From: a virus
IMG/VR virus record: IMGVR_UViG_3300046557_000512
Span: 1 to 64,000 of that record
Reading direction: 5' to 3' (one strand)
Length of the DNA stretch: 64,000 bases
A program made the translations under genes and the position numbers. Positions within the stretch are counted from its first letter, which is position 1, and each line of letters begins with the position of its first letter. Positions 7,857 through 16,067 of this stretch are shown in pieces. Under the pieces are notes generated by a model. It did not search any database. It was not told the origin of the DNA and saw only the letters and a program-made list of their open reading frames with translations.

Positions 7857-8809
7857 GCGAATTTTTCCTGTGCTTGGATGAAAGGCTTTGCCCACACCTC
7901 GACGTTGCGGAGGATCGAACCGAACGACAGCTGAGCGCACAGCTCGCTGAAGGCTTTCAGGTCGATGTCGCCGCGGGTCGCGCGAAGATTGGTGGGCTGG
8001 GGAATGGAGGGGTGGCCGAGATCCATCAGTTCGAGCGCAAACTCGAACCGGACCTGAGCTTGGGTGTCGGCGTGGAATTTCTTCAGGCCGCTCCAGGTGC
8101 GGGGCATGACGCCGTGGTGGTGCAGCATGCGCCCCTCCACCGTCGCGATGTTGGCCTGCAGGAACTCGTGAACGTCATCGAACACGGCGAGCATGTCGAT
8201 CGCGCCCTTCTCACCGACGCCCGTCTTGGGCTTCACATTGTCGCCGTCGTCGCCCTGCAGGGCCTTCGCGTGAATGAAAGCCTTCTGGGTGCGGAACTTG
8301 GTGAACTCGTGGAAGTTGGCCGCGGTGCATTTGCGATCGATCTTGTGATCGTCCCACACGACACCGTTCTCGACGAGCTGGATCCAGTCTTTGTCGCCGG
8401 TGACCAGGATGACCTGATCGCCCATGCGCAGCGCGCGTCGCGTCATGATGGCGGCGAGATCGTCCGCTTCCATGTTGCCCGCGATCAGCTGGGGCATGCC
8501 GAGGTAATGAAGTGCGCGAACCAATAGGCTCTTTTGCGCCTTGTAGCGCTCGCGATCCGCGACCTTCTCGGGGGTGTCGTCGCGGGTGCCCTTGTAATCA
8601 GCGAAGCGCTCGTAGCGCCAGCTGCGACCGTCCCACAGGGTGACCGGCCGCGATATGGAGCTCTCGAGGATCTTGCGGATCGTCCCAAGCGCGCCATAGA
8701 TCGCGGTGGTCTCCTGTGAGCCGGCGGTGAGACGCTTACCCTTTCGGGCCGAGGCGGCGTAACCGATAGAATTGCCGTCGATGTAGGTCCGAAGGGTCAT
8801 GTGTGTCAT
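7853..8809 (-). CDS. 5'-3' exonuclease / flap endonuclease (FEN-like)
   Basis: About 318 residues. LRTYIDGNSIGYAA at the N-terminus, DYKGTRDDTP, MEADDLAAIMTRRAL, LVTGDKDWIQLV and a helix-hairpin-helix-like TGVGEKGAIDML give the acidic metal sites and the DNA-binding turn of the PolI 5'-exonuclease/RNase H (T4 rnh) family. It probably removes RNA primers and 5' flaps. The start is unusual: the family core begins at once, no SD exists, and the candidate ATGs (8809 or 8800) lie inside the conserved leader element at 8800-8819, which suggests leaderless translation. Confidence 0.82.
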   Translation of the reverse strand: MTHMTLRTYIDGNSIGYAASARKGKRLTAGSQETTAIYGALGTIRKILESSISRPVTLWDGRSWRYERFADYKGTRDDTPEKVADRERYKAQKSLLVRALHYLGMPQLIAGNMEADDLAAIMTRRALRMGDQVILVTGDKDWIQLVENGVVWDDHKIDRKCTAANFHEFTKFRTQKAFIHAKALQGDDGDNVKPKTGVGEKGAIDMLAVFDDVHEFLQANIATVEGRMLHHHGVMPRTWSGLKKFHADTQAQVRFEFALELMDLGHPSIPQPTNLRATRGDIDLKAFSELCAQLSFGSILRNVEVWAKPFIQAQEKFA

Positions 8810-8819
8810 TCACCATGCA
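8800..8819 (-). promoter_or_regulatory. Conserved leader element, copy 3 (exonuclease-RecA)
   Basis: Minus strand reads TGCATGGTGAATGACACACA and is followed directly by TGACC. The exonuclease start codon is inside the element, and a terminator ends 3 nt upstream. Confidence 0.75.
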
Positions 8820-8821
8820 AA

Positions 8822-8858
8822 GGGGGCGAGGCTGGGTCGCTTAATTGACCTCGCCCCC
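8822..8858 (-). terminator. Rho-independent-like terminator after the SSB gene
   Basis: A 10-bp GC stem (GGGGGCGAGG / CCTCGCCCCC) with a 17-nt loop, followed on the minus strand by TTT. It lies between the SSB-like stop and the next leader element. Confidence 0.6.
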
Positions 8859-8899
8859 AACACGATCGCCGACAAGGAGCCGGCCGGCGATCGCACTAC

Positions 8900-9994
8900 T
8901 TAGCCGAGCGATGCGAGGATCGCGTCGATGTCCGAAGCGCCGCCGGTAGGAGCGGCGGGGGTTGCGGTGACATCCTGCGGCGCCGTGACGACCGCGGGGG
9001 CAGGGGTCGGCGCCGGGGTCGGCGTGACCGCGACTGCCGGGGTGGGGGCCACCTCGACGAACACCGCGTCCTGGATCACCGGCTGCTCGACAACCACGGT
9101 GGCAGGGATAACCACCTGAGCCGGGGCAACGCCGGTAGCGCCGCCACCATCGATACCCGCAACCATCGCCGCGATGTCGGCGTCAACCGCAGTGGTCACG
9201 GTCGCAGCAGCGACGGCGACTGCCGGGGTGGGGGCCACGGTTGCCGGCGCGGCGAGCGCACCAGCAGCGGCCGCCGGGGCGGCGAGCACGTCGCGGGCCG
9301 AACCAGCGCCGACGTTGACGCCCAACTTCGCGAGCACGCCCAGGGCCTTCTGGTCCTTCGCTTCGAACAGCGCGGTGACCCAGGCGTCCATGTCGATCAG
9401 CTTCTCGAGGATCTGCGGGCCGAGCGGCGCTGCCTGCGGGGTCGCCAAGAACGTATACTTGGTATCGTTCTTGCCGGTGCCTTCGCGGGTGCACTTGAAG
9501 ACGTGACCGCGAGCAAGGCTCGACAGGTCATAGGTGTCGTCCATGTCCAGATACATCCCGAACTGAGCCAGGATGAGCTCGAACTGGGTGTCGGACACTT
9601 CGACCAACTGCGGCTCGGTCGGCGCGACTTCCTTATCGTTCAGGATCAGCGCCTGGAAGACGTTGCGCGGGCCGCCCAACATTTCTTTGAAGTGATCCTT
9701 GATGTCAGGCGCGGCCGCATGCTTCATGCCCTCGAAGACCATCTCGCGAATGGGGTCTTCCTCGCCGTAGGTGAGGAACTTGTCGCCGATGACGACCAGG
9801 TCCTTGCCGTCGAACGACTTGAGGTAGAGCTGGCCGAACGTGCGCCACCACTCACCGACCTGGTCCTTGGCGGGCAGGATGCGGAACAGCGTGTCGCCGA
9901 CCTTGAACTTGTAGCATTTCTGACCGCGCTGGCGACCGGCGGCGATGTCGCCCCGCTTCGCTGCGATCTTTTCCTTCATCGATAGTGCAGACAT
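8900..9994 (-). CDS. Single-stranded DNA-binding protein, gp32-like
   Basis: About 364 residues. The core contains KFKVGDTLFRILPA, EWWRTFGQLYLKSF, and FKCTREGTGKNDTKYTFLATPQ, the beta-barrel pattern of T4 gp32-like phage SSBs. The second half is a long Ala/Pro/Val/Thr-rich linker ending in ASDIDAILASLG, comparable to the acidic partner-recruiting tails of SSBs. I use the ATG at 9994 (MSALSMKEK), with AAGGAG upstream; a GTG at 10006 sits on top of the SD. It heads its own transcription unit and is flanked by a terminator, suggesting high expression. Confidence 0.7.
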   Translation of the reverse strand: MSALSMKEKIAAKRGDIAAGRQRGQKCYKFKVGDTLFRILPAKDQVGEWWRTFGQLYLKSFDGKDLVVIGDKFLTYGEEDPIREMVFEGMKHAAAPDIKDHFKEMLGGPRNVFQALILNDKEVAPTEPQLVEVSDTQFELILAQFGMYLDMDDTYDLSSLARGHVFKCTREGTGKNDTKYTFLATPQAAPLGPQILEKLIDMDAWVTALFEAKDQKALGVLAKLGVNVGAGSARDVLAAPAAAAGALAAPATVAPTPAVAVAAATVTTAVDADIAAMVAGIDGGGATGVAPAQVVIPATVVVEQPVIQDAVFVEVAPTPAVAVTPTPAPTPAPAVVTAPQDVTATPAAPTGGASDIDAILASLG

Positions 9995-10011
9995 TGGTTT
10001 CGTCACTCCTT

Positions 10012-10031
10012 GTTGTGTTGTGTGCTATGCA
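10012..10031 (-). promoter_or_regulatory. Conserved leader element, copy 4 (SSB)
   Basis: Minus strand reads TGCATAGCACACAACACAAC, followed at once by AAGGAG, the SD of the SSB-like gene. Confidence 0.65.
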
Positions 10032-10078
10032 CCGGTTGAACGTCAGATACTCTTGGCTTTTGCTCGCAACGGGTGGCT

Positions 10079-10594
10079 TTACGTCGCTGCGGGTGCGTCG
10101 TCGGTGACGCCAGTCCGCGCCATGGACGCAATGCGGCGCTGCCGATAATCTTCGGCTGTCGTCCGCGCGTTCTGCACGGTCATGCTGCCCTGCATCTGCG
10201 CGCGCGTCATGTGCCCCATGTTGGTGATCATCTCGGATCGGGTGCGGAACGCGAACATCGCGGCCTTACAAACGGTCTCGATCTCCTGGGCATCGATGAG
10301 CCAGCCGGTCACCTGCCGCACCTGGGGATCGAGATCGACCAGCTCTTTCACGAGATCAGCCGTGGCCTTCTCGCCGGCGGCCGCGAGCTCGCCGCGGATC
10401 CGCTTTGCGGTTGCGGCGCGCATCGTCTTGTCGAGCAGCTTGACCTTGCCCAGCTGTTTCTCGGACCCGGCGTGCTTGATGCTGTAATAGGCGCACATCT
10501 GAGTTTGCGTGCGCATCGCCTCGTTGAGATCGTCGAGGCCACCGTCGACCTCTTGAAGGAACTTGTCGACGTCGATGAATTGGTCAAGTTGCAA
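10079..10594 (-). CDS. UvsY-like recombination mediator (putative)
   Basis: 171 helical residues starting at a TTG (10594) with AAGGAA 9 nt upstream. The order of segments, CAYYSIKHAGSEKQLGKVKLL, then a basic helix, then DPQVRQVTGWLIDAQEIETVCKAA and a final basic RTRSEMITNMGHM, resembles T4 UvsY (a short helical protein with 'YSKW...H' and a late 'FCSGALDAIKSRG'). UvsY loads UvsX onto gp32-coated ssDNA, and this gene sits directly beside the gp32-like SSB. The match is by pattern and context, not by a database search. Confidence 0.5.
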   Translation of the reverse strand: MQLDQFIDVDKFLQEVDGGLDDLNEAMRTQTQMCAYYSIKHAGSEKQLGKVKLLDKTMRAATAKRIRGELAAAGEKATADLVKELVDLDPQVRQVTGWLIDAQEIETVCKAAMFAFRTRSEMITNMGHMTRAQMQGSMTVQNARTTAEDYRQRRIASMARTGVTDDAPAAT

Positions 10595-10614
10595 TGGGGT
10601 GATTCCTTATTGTG

Positions 10615-10634
10615 TGTGTGTCGTATACCATGCA
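10615..10634 (-). promoter_or_regulatory. Conserved leader element, copy 5 (UvsY-like)
   Basis: Minus strand reads TGCATGGTATACGACACACA, directly after the DnaE stop and followed by the AAGGAA ribosome site. Confidence 0.75.
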
Positions 10635-10635
10635 C

Positions 10636-13600
10636 TTAGGGAGCGCAACCCCCATCGATCAATCTTTTGACCTGATTAAACAGACCGGCGAGCGTCTCGC
10701 GCTTGCCCTCGTCATGGTAGATCTGGCTTGGGTTGAATCCGATGATGACCGTGGCGTCCAGGTCTGCCGAGAAGGCCACCTTGCCGACGTGTTCCGCCTG
10801 TCCGCCCTTCAGGTCAGGGAAGAACATGCGGGTCGATTGAGGTCCGAGCGTGAGGATCACCGGCGGTTTCAGAATGTCGATCTCGCGCTTGAGGAAGGGT
10901 AGGGCGGTCGCCATCTCGCTCGCAGGCACCTCGCGCTCACCCTTCCGCTTGGGGCGACGCGCGCACCAGGTCCAGCACGCGTGGTCGACTTGCAACCCTG
11001 CGTCGGTCAGCGCAGGGCGGATGAACTCGACGAAGCTATATGCCTTAGGCAGCGGGTCGTAGTCATTGAGCGGCGCATCAAGGATCACCATGAAGCGGGG
11101 ATCATCACCGGGGTGGCAGGGGACCGCCGCGTTGCCGAGTGCGGCGAACATGTCGCCTGCCACGTTCGCCATGGCGTCGCCCGTTGGCCCGTCGACGGCG
11201 ATCACGCGCTCGGCGACCACAGCCTGGTCCATCACGCCGGGCATGAGCTCGATCTGATCGCGCTTGCGGCGCGCATCGGTTGCCGAAAGCTGACCTGGCT
11301 CGATGAGGCTGAACGCGCCGACCTTGTCGAGGTTCTCGATACCGCGGCTGGTAAGCACCCGGCCAGGCAGTCGCGCGCGGACGTCATCGATCGACACGAA
11401 GCGACCCGGCCCCCATTGGGTTTGGATCATCTCGCGAGCCTTGCCGCGCAACCCGTTCGACTTCTCCGTAATCACCGGCTCAGGGCTCGTGCGCGCCTCG
11501 ACGATCGCCTCGGCGCACTTGGATGAGACGTGCATGACGGCCGACAGCGGCGCTGCGATGATGACGTCGTTGATCGGCTCGAACATCGCTGTCGAAACGT
11601 TGATGTTCGGCGGAATGATCGTGATGCCATCCTCGTTTGCCTGCTTGATGATCGACGGCAGCTTGTCGGGGTGACTCACCGAGAGAGCGGCGGCATAGAA
11701 CTCGATCAGATAGTGGCTCTTGAGCCAGGCCGCCTGGTAGGCGATCAGCGTGTATTCGACGGCGTGGCTGCGGTTGAACGCGTAGCCGGCGAACTTCTCG
11801 ATCGAGTCGAACAGCGCGATCGCGGCGTTGGGCTGCATGTTGCTGACGGCTTGGGCGCCCTGCACGAACTTGTCGCGCTGCTGGGCCATCATGACAGGGT
11901 CTTTCTTACCCATCGCCTTGCGCAGCACGTCAGCCTCACCGGGCGTGAAGCCGCACAGCGCCCGCGCGGTCTGCATCACCTGCTCCTGATAGCAGATGAC
12001 CCCATAGGTGGCGCGAAGGACGGGCTCGAGGATCGGATTGTCGTAGGTCACCGGCGCGATGCCAGCTCGCCGCTCGATATATGCCTCGCACAGGCCGGCG
12101 TCGAGCGGACCAGGGCGGTTGAGCGCGTTCAGCGCCACGAGATCCTCGAATGTCAGCGTGTCTGATTTTGCCATCTGCTTGAGCAGGCGGCGCACCGAAG
12201 CGCCTTCAAACTGAAAGACACCGGCAGTCTTGGCCTTGGAGAAGACGGCGAGCGTATCAGCGTCGAACAGGTCGAGGCTGTTGAGGTCGATCTTTTTGCT
12301 GTGACGCTGGAAGATCAGCTTCAAGGCATAGTCGAACACGTCGAGCGTCGCGAGGCCCAGCACGTCGAGTTTCACAAGGCCCTGGTCCTCGCTCACGCGC
12401 TTGTCCCAGTTGATGACGCGGCCGTCAGAACGACGCTCGATCACCGCACGGTTGACGATGTCCTCGCCCGCGACGACGACGCCAGCGGCGTGCTGCCCGA
12501 ACGCGCGCATCTTGCCTTCAAGCGCGACCGCCTGGCTCCAGACAAGCGGGTGCTCCTCGGCGAACATTTCCACTTCACCGACGGTCTGCTTGGCTTCCTC
12601 GAGCGTCGCCGAGATGCCGTGGGTGTCGCCGATGAACTTGGTGATCGGCGCCAGGTCGAGGCGATCGTGAATGCGGAGCACCGATCGCAGCGCGTCGCGC
12701 GCGCCCATGGTGTTGTAGTTGACGATGCCGGCGACGCGCGCCTCGCCATACTTGTCGCTCAGGTATCGAATGACCTCTTCGCGGCGGGTCGACATGAAGT
12801 CGAGATCGGCGTCGGGAAGGTCGAGGCGATCCGGGTTGATGAAACGTTCGAACAGCAGATCGAAGCGGATCGGATCTACATCGGTGATGCCCATCAGATA
12901 CGCGACAAGCGAACCGCCGACCGACCCGCGGCCTGGTCCGACCAGGATCCCCTGAGCCTTGGACCAGCGCACCAGATCGGCAACCAGCAGGAAGTATTGG
13001 CTGAAGCCAAGCCGCATCAGCGTGTCGAGCTCGAACTTGAGACGCGGCACATAGGTGTCGGCGATCTCTTGGGGCGTCGGCTGGTGACCGAACACTGGCG
13101 CGGTGAAGCGCTCGCGAATGCCCGTCTTGCACGCCTCGAGGAGCGCGGCGTCTGGGTCAGTTGCGATGACGGGAAGGCAGGGGTCCTGTTTCGCCCAGCT
13201 ATACTGACACAGGTCGACCAGGCGCGCGGTGTTCTTGATGCCGGTTACGAACGCATCGAGGCTGGCCTGTGCGCCTTGAGCACCGGCGGTGTTGTATCGA
13301 ACGGTCAGCGCGTCCGCTGCAGACTTGGCTGCCTTGACCAGCGGCTCCACGGCGAGCGGCACAAAATCGGTCGCCGGGCGCAGGTAGTCGAAATAGGGAC
13401 GGTTCTCGGCGATCGACGCGTTGATCGAATAAACCAGCGCGTTGTCGCCCTCCCAGAACATCGGCTGGATGGTGATCGGTTCGGCGCCCATCGCTTGACC
13501 GATCGTGCGGGCGCGGTGGTTCTGCCGACTGAAATAGGGTGTCGCGCTCGGCACCAGCTCATAGAACACCGCAGCAAAGCGTGCCGTCTCGTTAAGCTGC

Positions 13601-14046
13601 ATCAGGTGTCGCGCGCTGTCCTGACGCTGCACAGCGCTCTCCAGGTCACCGGTCGTCAGCACGACATGCTCGGTCGCGACCAGTTCGCGAATGTCATCCC
13701 AGGTAACGCGCGCGTTGTAGTAGAAGCGATCGGCCTCGAAGCCGCGGGAGATCAGGCGATAGATCGATTGCAGTCCAACGAGGTCGATCGGCCATAGCTT
13801 GATGAAGCTCAGCGTCGCTTCCTTCTCGGCAGCGTCGACCACGCGGATGCGCGCGCCCACAACGACCTTCTTGCCGGCCTTGGCGAACGCCTTGCTCGCG
13901 TCGATCAGCGAGGACACGGACATCGTGTCGCAGATGCCGACGACGTCGGTCTGCAGATCCTCGGCGATCTTGACGAGGTTCTTCACAGCGATCGTTGATT
14001 CGCCGAGCGAAAAGTCGGTGCGGCCGCCAAGGGCAGGGTAGATCAT
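10636..14046 (-). CDS. dnaE: DNA polymerase III alpha subunit with C-terminal UDG-like domain
   Basis: 1136 residues; the replicative polymerase. The N-terminal PHP-like domain (1-70) has lost the usual HxHS motif (here LGGRTDFS), so it is probably inactive. The Pol core has GPGRGSVGGS (about 370) and the catalytic PDADLDF (411-417), with the third Asp in LVKLDVLGLATLDVF. After the finger and HhH regions, residues about 985-1130 (MVILDAPLNDYD; WTWCARRPKRKG; PPVILTLGPQSTRMFF; VIIGFNPSQIYHD) match the layout of family 4/5 uracil-DNA glycosylases. No OB-fold tail is evident. The start overlaps the preceding gene as ATGA. Confidence 0.88.
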   Translation of the reverse strand: MIYPALGGRTDFSLGESTIAVKNLVKIAEDLQTDVVGICDTMSVSSLIDASKAFAKAGKKVVVGARIRVVDAAEKEATLSFIKLWPIDLVGLQSIYRLISRGFEADRFYYNARVTWDDIRELVATEHVVLTTGDLESAVQRQDSARHLMQLNETARFAAVFYELVPSATPYFSRQNHRARTIGQAMGAEPITIQPMFWEGDNALVYSINASIAENRPYFDYLRPATDFVPLAVEPLVKAAKSAADALTVRYNTAGAQGAQASLDAFVTGIKNTARLVDLCQYSWAKQDPCLPVIATDPDAALLEACKTGIRERFTAPVFGHQPTPQEIADTYVPRLKFELDTLMRLGFSQYFLLVADLVRWSKAQGILVGPGRGSVGGSLVAYLMGITDVDPIRFDLLFERFINPDRLDLPDADLDFMSTRREEVIRYLSDKYGEARVAGIVNYNTMGARDALRSVLRIHDRLDLAPITKFIGDTHGISATLEEAKQTVGEVEMFAEEHPLVWSQAVALEGKMRAFGQHAAGVVVAGEDIVNRAVIERRSDGRVINWDKRVSEDQGLVKLDVLGLATLDVFDYALKLIFQRHSKKIDLNSLDLFDADTLAVFSKAKTAGVFQFEGASVRRLLKQMAKSDTLTFEDLVALNALNRPGPLDAGLCEAYIERRAGIAPVTYDNPILEPVLRATYGVICYQEQVMQTARALCGFTPGEADVLRKAMGKKDPVMMAQQRDKFVQGAQAVSNMQPNAAIALFDSIEKFAGYAFNRSHAVEYTLIAYQAAWLKSHYLIEFYAAALSVSHPDKLPSIIKQANEDGITIIPPNINVSTAMFEPINDVIIAAPLSAVMHVSSKCAEAIVEARTSPEPVITEKSNGLRGKAREMIQTQWGPGRFVSIDDVRARLPGRVLTSRGIENLDKVGAFSLIEPGQLSATDARRKRDQIELMPGVMDQAVVAERVIAVDGPTGDAMANVAGDMFAALGNAAVPCHPGDDPRFMVILDAPLNDYDPLPKAYSFVEFIRPALTDAGLQVDHACWTWCARRPKRKGEREVPASEMATALPFLKREIDILKPPVILTLGPQSTRMFFPDLKGGQAEHVGKVAFSADLDATVIIGFNPSQIYHDEGKRETLAGLFNQVKRLIDGGCAP

Positions 14047-14594
14047 AGGAGCTCCAGGACGGGGCCGGCGTAGCGTGCGCGACCCATTGAGATGAGAAAG
14101 GAAGCCTCGCGGCGAACCGCGCGCATCGAATAGCTTTCAGTGTGTTGGCGATGCTCGCGAAGTTCCGCAGCCAGGTCGTCAAGCGTCGCGGGTGAACTTC
14201 TCAGACGACCGACGACAATGCCGAGATTGCGTGACAGCGTCGCGAGTGCGTTGCGGTCGCAGGTGCGAGGGTCAATCTTGTCGCGACCACAGCGCGCTGC
14301 TGTCGCTTCGTGCGTCGCGTCGCGGTAATCATGCGCGAGACCGACCGCGATCAATGACTCATCTCGCAGCGCACGCTTGCGCGTCGCTCGCTCGCCGCGG
14401 GTCAGCCAGGCGTGGCTCATCGGCTTGCCTTCGGCGTCGTTGAAGCGGTCAAGCAACATGATGACCTTGGGGCGCAGGTCCGCCACGCGATCTTGGCAAC
14501 CGACGCGCGCGGGACAGCCTTGGCAGGTTGGGGTCTTGTGGTCGTAGGCGATCATCGAGCCAAAACAACCGGGTGGGCTTTGCATGTGTGTCAC
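14043..14594 (-). CDS. Hypothetical Cys-rich (metal-binding?) protein, 183 aa
   Basis: The N-terminus holds CFGSMIAYD followed by CQGCPARVGC, four cysteines spaced as in a zinc or Fe-S site. The remainder is helical and Arg-rich. The start is inside the leader element: GTG at 14594 or ATG at 14585, neither with an SD. It is translationally coupled to DnaE through ATGA, so it may be a polymerase accessory. Function not recognised. Confidence 0.55.
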   Translation of the reverse strand: MTHMQSPPGCFGSMIAYDHKTPTCQGCPARVGCQDRVADLRPKVIMLLDRFNDAEGKPMSHAWLTRGERATRKRALRDESLIAVGLAHDYRDATHEATAARCGRDKIDPRTCDRNALATLSRNLGIVVGRLRSSPATLDDLAAELREHRQHTESYSMRAVRREASFLISMGRARYAGPVLELL

Positions 14595-14604
14595 TTACCA
14601 TGCG
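14585..14604 (-). promoter_or_regulatory. Conserved leader element, copy 6 (DnaE operon)
   Basis: Minus strand reads CGCATGGTAAGTGACACACA and continues TGC. The first gene's start codon is inside or at the end of the element, as with the exonuclease gene. Confidence 0.75.
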
Positions 14605-14629
14605 CGAGCATAAGAGAGAAGCAAAAAAT

Positions 14630-14653
14630 GGGCGGCCCCTTTCGAGACCGCCC
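14630..14653 (-). terminator. Terminator with GAAA tetraloop after AAA+ gene
   Basis: Minus strand GGGCGGTCTC-GAAA-GGGGCCGCCC gives a 10-bp stem (with G-U pairs) capped by GAAA, followed by ATTTTTT. It closes the CobS-like transcription unit. A close relative occurs at 51157-51182. Confidence 0.75.
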
Positions 14654-14698
14654 GAGGTTGAGGAGAGGGATTTCAGGGCAACCCCCAAGCCCGTCACG

Positions 14699-15973
14699 TC
14701 AGCCTCCGAACACGCGCTGCGCGACCTGGCGCACAGCTTCGGCTTCTGTCTTGTTGAGGCGATTGATAAAGTTGAGATCGAGACCGTGGCGAAACTTGCC
14801 GCCCGTCGCGACGCCCTTCTTGGCGGCGCCGAGCACCTCGCGGGGGCTGATGGGCAGGCTGATCTCGCCCGCCTCATATTGCTCACGCACGCGCTCGGCG
14901 ACCTCGCGCAGCTTGGCGGCGATGTCCTGCTTCACCCCGATCCGGTTGATGATCATCTGGATCTCAACCTCCTTGGAGGGGTAGTCGATCCTGATGGACG
15001 TACCGAAGCGCGAGTAGTTCGCGGCGTTGCCGATTTTCGTGCCGGAGTAGAGGCCCGTATCGTCGCCCGACCCATTGGTATTGCCCGTCGCGACGAACCG
15101 GAAGTTCGCGTGCGGCTTGACCAGACGCATCGATGGCGGCGCCTCTTTGATGTAGAGCGCCTTGCCCTCGAGCACCGGCTGATAGACCGCAAGGACACCA
15201 GGGTGGGCGACGTCGTATTCATCGGCGAGATAGGTCCAGCCGTTAATCATCGCCACCGCGAGAGGCCCATAGTCGAAGTGGGTTGCGCCTTCGCGCACCA
15301 CCATCTGACCTATGATATGGCTTTCTTCGGTCGTGTCCGTGTGCTGGACGCGAATCATCGGACGATTGGTGCGCGCCAGGATCTGCTCGAGGAACGACGT
15401 CTTGCCCGTGCCGTGCGGCCCGTAGGCGTAGAGGTTGTCGTTGAGCGCGAGGCTCATCAACGCGTCCTTCAGCTCGTCGACGCGGAACACATAGTCATTG
15501 TCGATCTCAGCCACCGCCTCCTGGCTTTCGGCCGAGTTGCCGACCAGCACGTCAATCTTGATGACGTCACCCTCGGCCGCACCACGGCGGGGTGCGGTGC
15601 GCGCGCTTGCATCGAGCGGCAGGCCGAACACCTGATACATCGGCTTGCGCTCGACAGTGTCAGGGCGGGCGAACGGAATAATCTTTGCTTGGGCAGCCAT
15701 CTCCTGACGAACCTCCTCACGCTTCTCTGCTAGAATGCGCGCCTCAGCGCGATCGAATGCCTGCGACGTAACCGGTGCGTCGGGATACCAGCTCTTGTAA
15801 TCGTCCAGGGTTACCCCGCGGGGCGATGCGGTGGCGGCGCGACTAGCCTGGTGGTTGGCGTCAGCGAGGTGCTTGCCGATGTGGTGCACCGCAGCCCCGC
15901 AGATCTCGCATGTGATGGGGGATTCGTCGAACTCCTCGCTCGACCCCGCCATCGCAACATTGGTCTGTGTCAT
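14699..15973 (-). CDS. MoxR/CobS-like AAA+ ATPase
   Basis: 424 residues. The N-terminus has a zinc-finger-like CEIC...H...H segment (residues about 22-40). The ATPase core has Walker A YGPHGTGKTSF, Walker B TYLADEYD, and sensor-1 FVATGNTN. This is the arrangement of MoxR/CobS ATPases, which remodel proteins with a VWA partner. The next two genes upstream encode a VWA protein and an HExxH protein, completing a CobS/CobT-like set as seen in some phages, where its function is unknown. The start has an SD (GAGGAG) and lies behind leader element copy 7. Confidence 0.8.
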   Translation of the reverse strand: MTQTNVAMAGSSEEFDESPITCEICGAAVHHIGKHLADANHQASRAATASPRGVTLDDYKSWYPDAPVTSQAFDRAEARILAEKREEVRQEMAAQAKIIPFARPDTVERKPMYQVFGLPLDASARTAPRRGAAEGDVIKIDVLVGNSAESQEAVAEIDNDYVFRVDELKDALMSLALNDNLYAYGPHGTGKTSFLEQILARTNRPMIRVQHTDTTEESHIIGQMVVREGATHFDYGPLAVAMINGWTYLADEYDVAHPGVLAVYQPVLEGKALYIKEAPPSMRLVKPHANFRFVATGNTNGSGDDTGLYSGTKIGNAANYSRFGTSIRIDYPSKEVEIQMIINRIGVKQDIAAKLREVAERVREQYEAGEISLPISPREVLGAAKKGVATGGKFRHGLDLNFINRLNKTEAEAVRQVAQRVFGG

Positions 15974-16038
15974 TCTAAACTCCTCGTTACCGTCTCTTGC
16001 GGTGATTCTCAGGTAGCAGCTTTTTGAGCGGCTGTGAA

Positions 16039-16058
16039 TGGGTGTTATCTACTATGCA
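16039..16058 (-). promoter_or_regulatory. Conserved leader element, copy 7 (AAA+ gene)
   Basis: Minus strand reads TGCATAGTAGATAACACCCA, about 65 nt before the AAA+ start. The space from 15974 to 16067 holds nothing else recognisable. Confidence 0.65.
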
Positions 16059-16067
16059 TAAAAGCCA

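Noticed and set aside
12301-13797. 498-codon plus-strand open frame
   Set aside because: Antisense shadow of dnaE, whose catalytic motifs are clear on the other strand.
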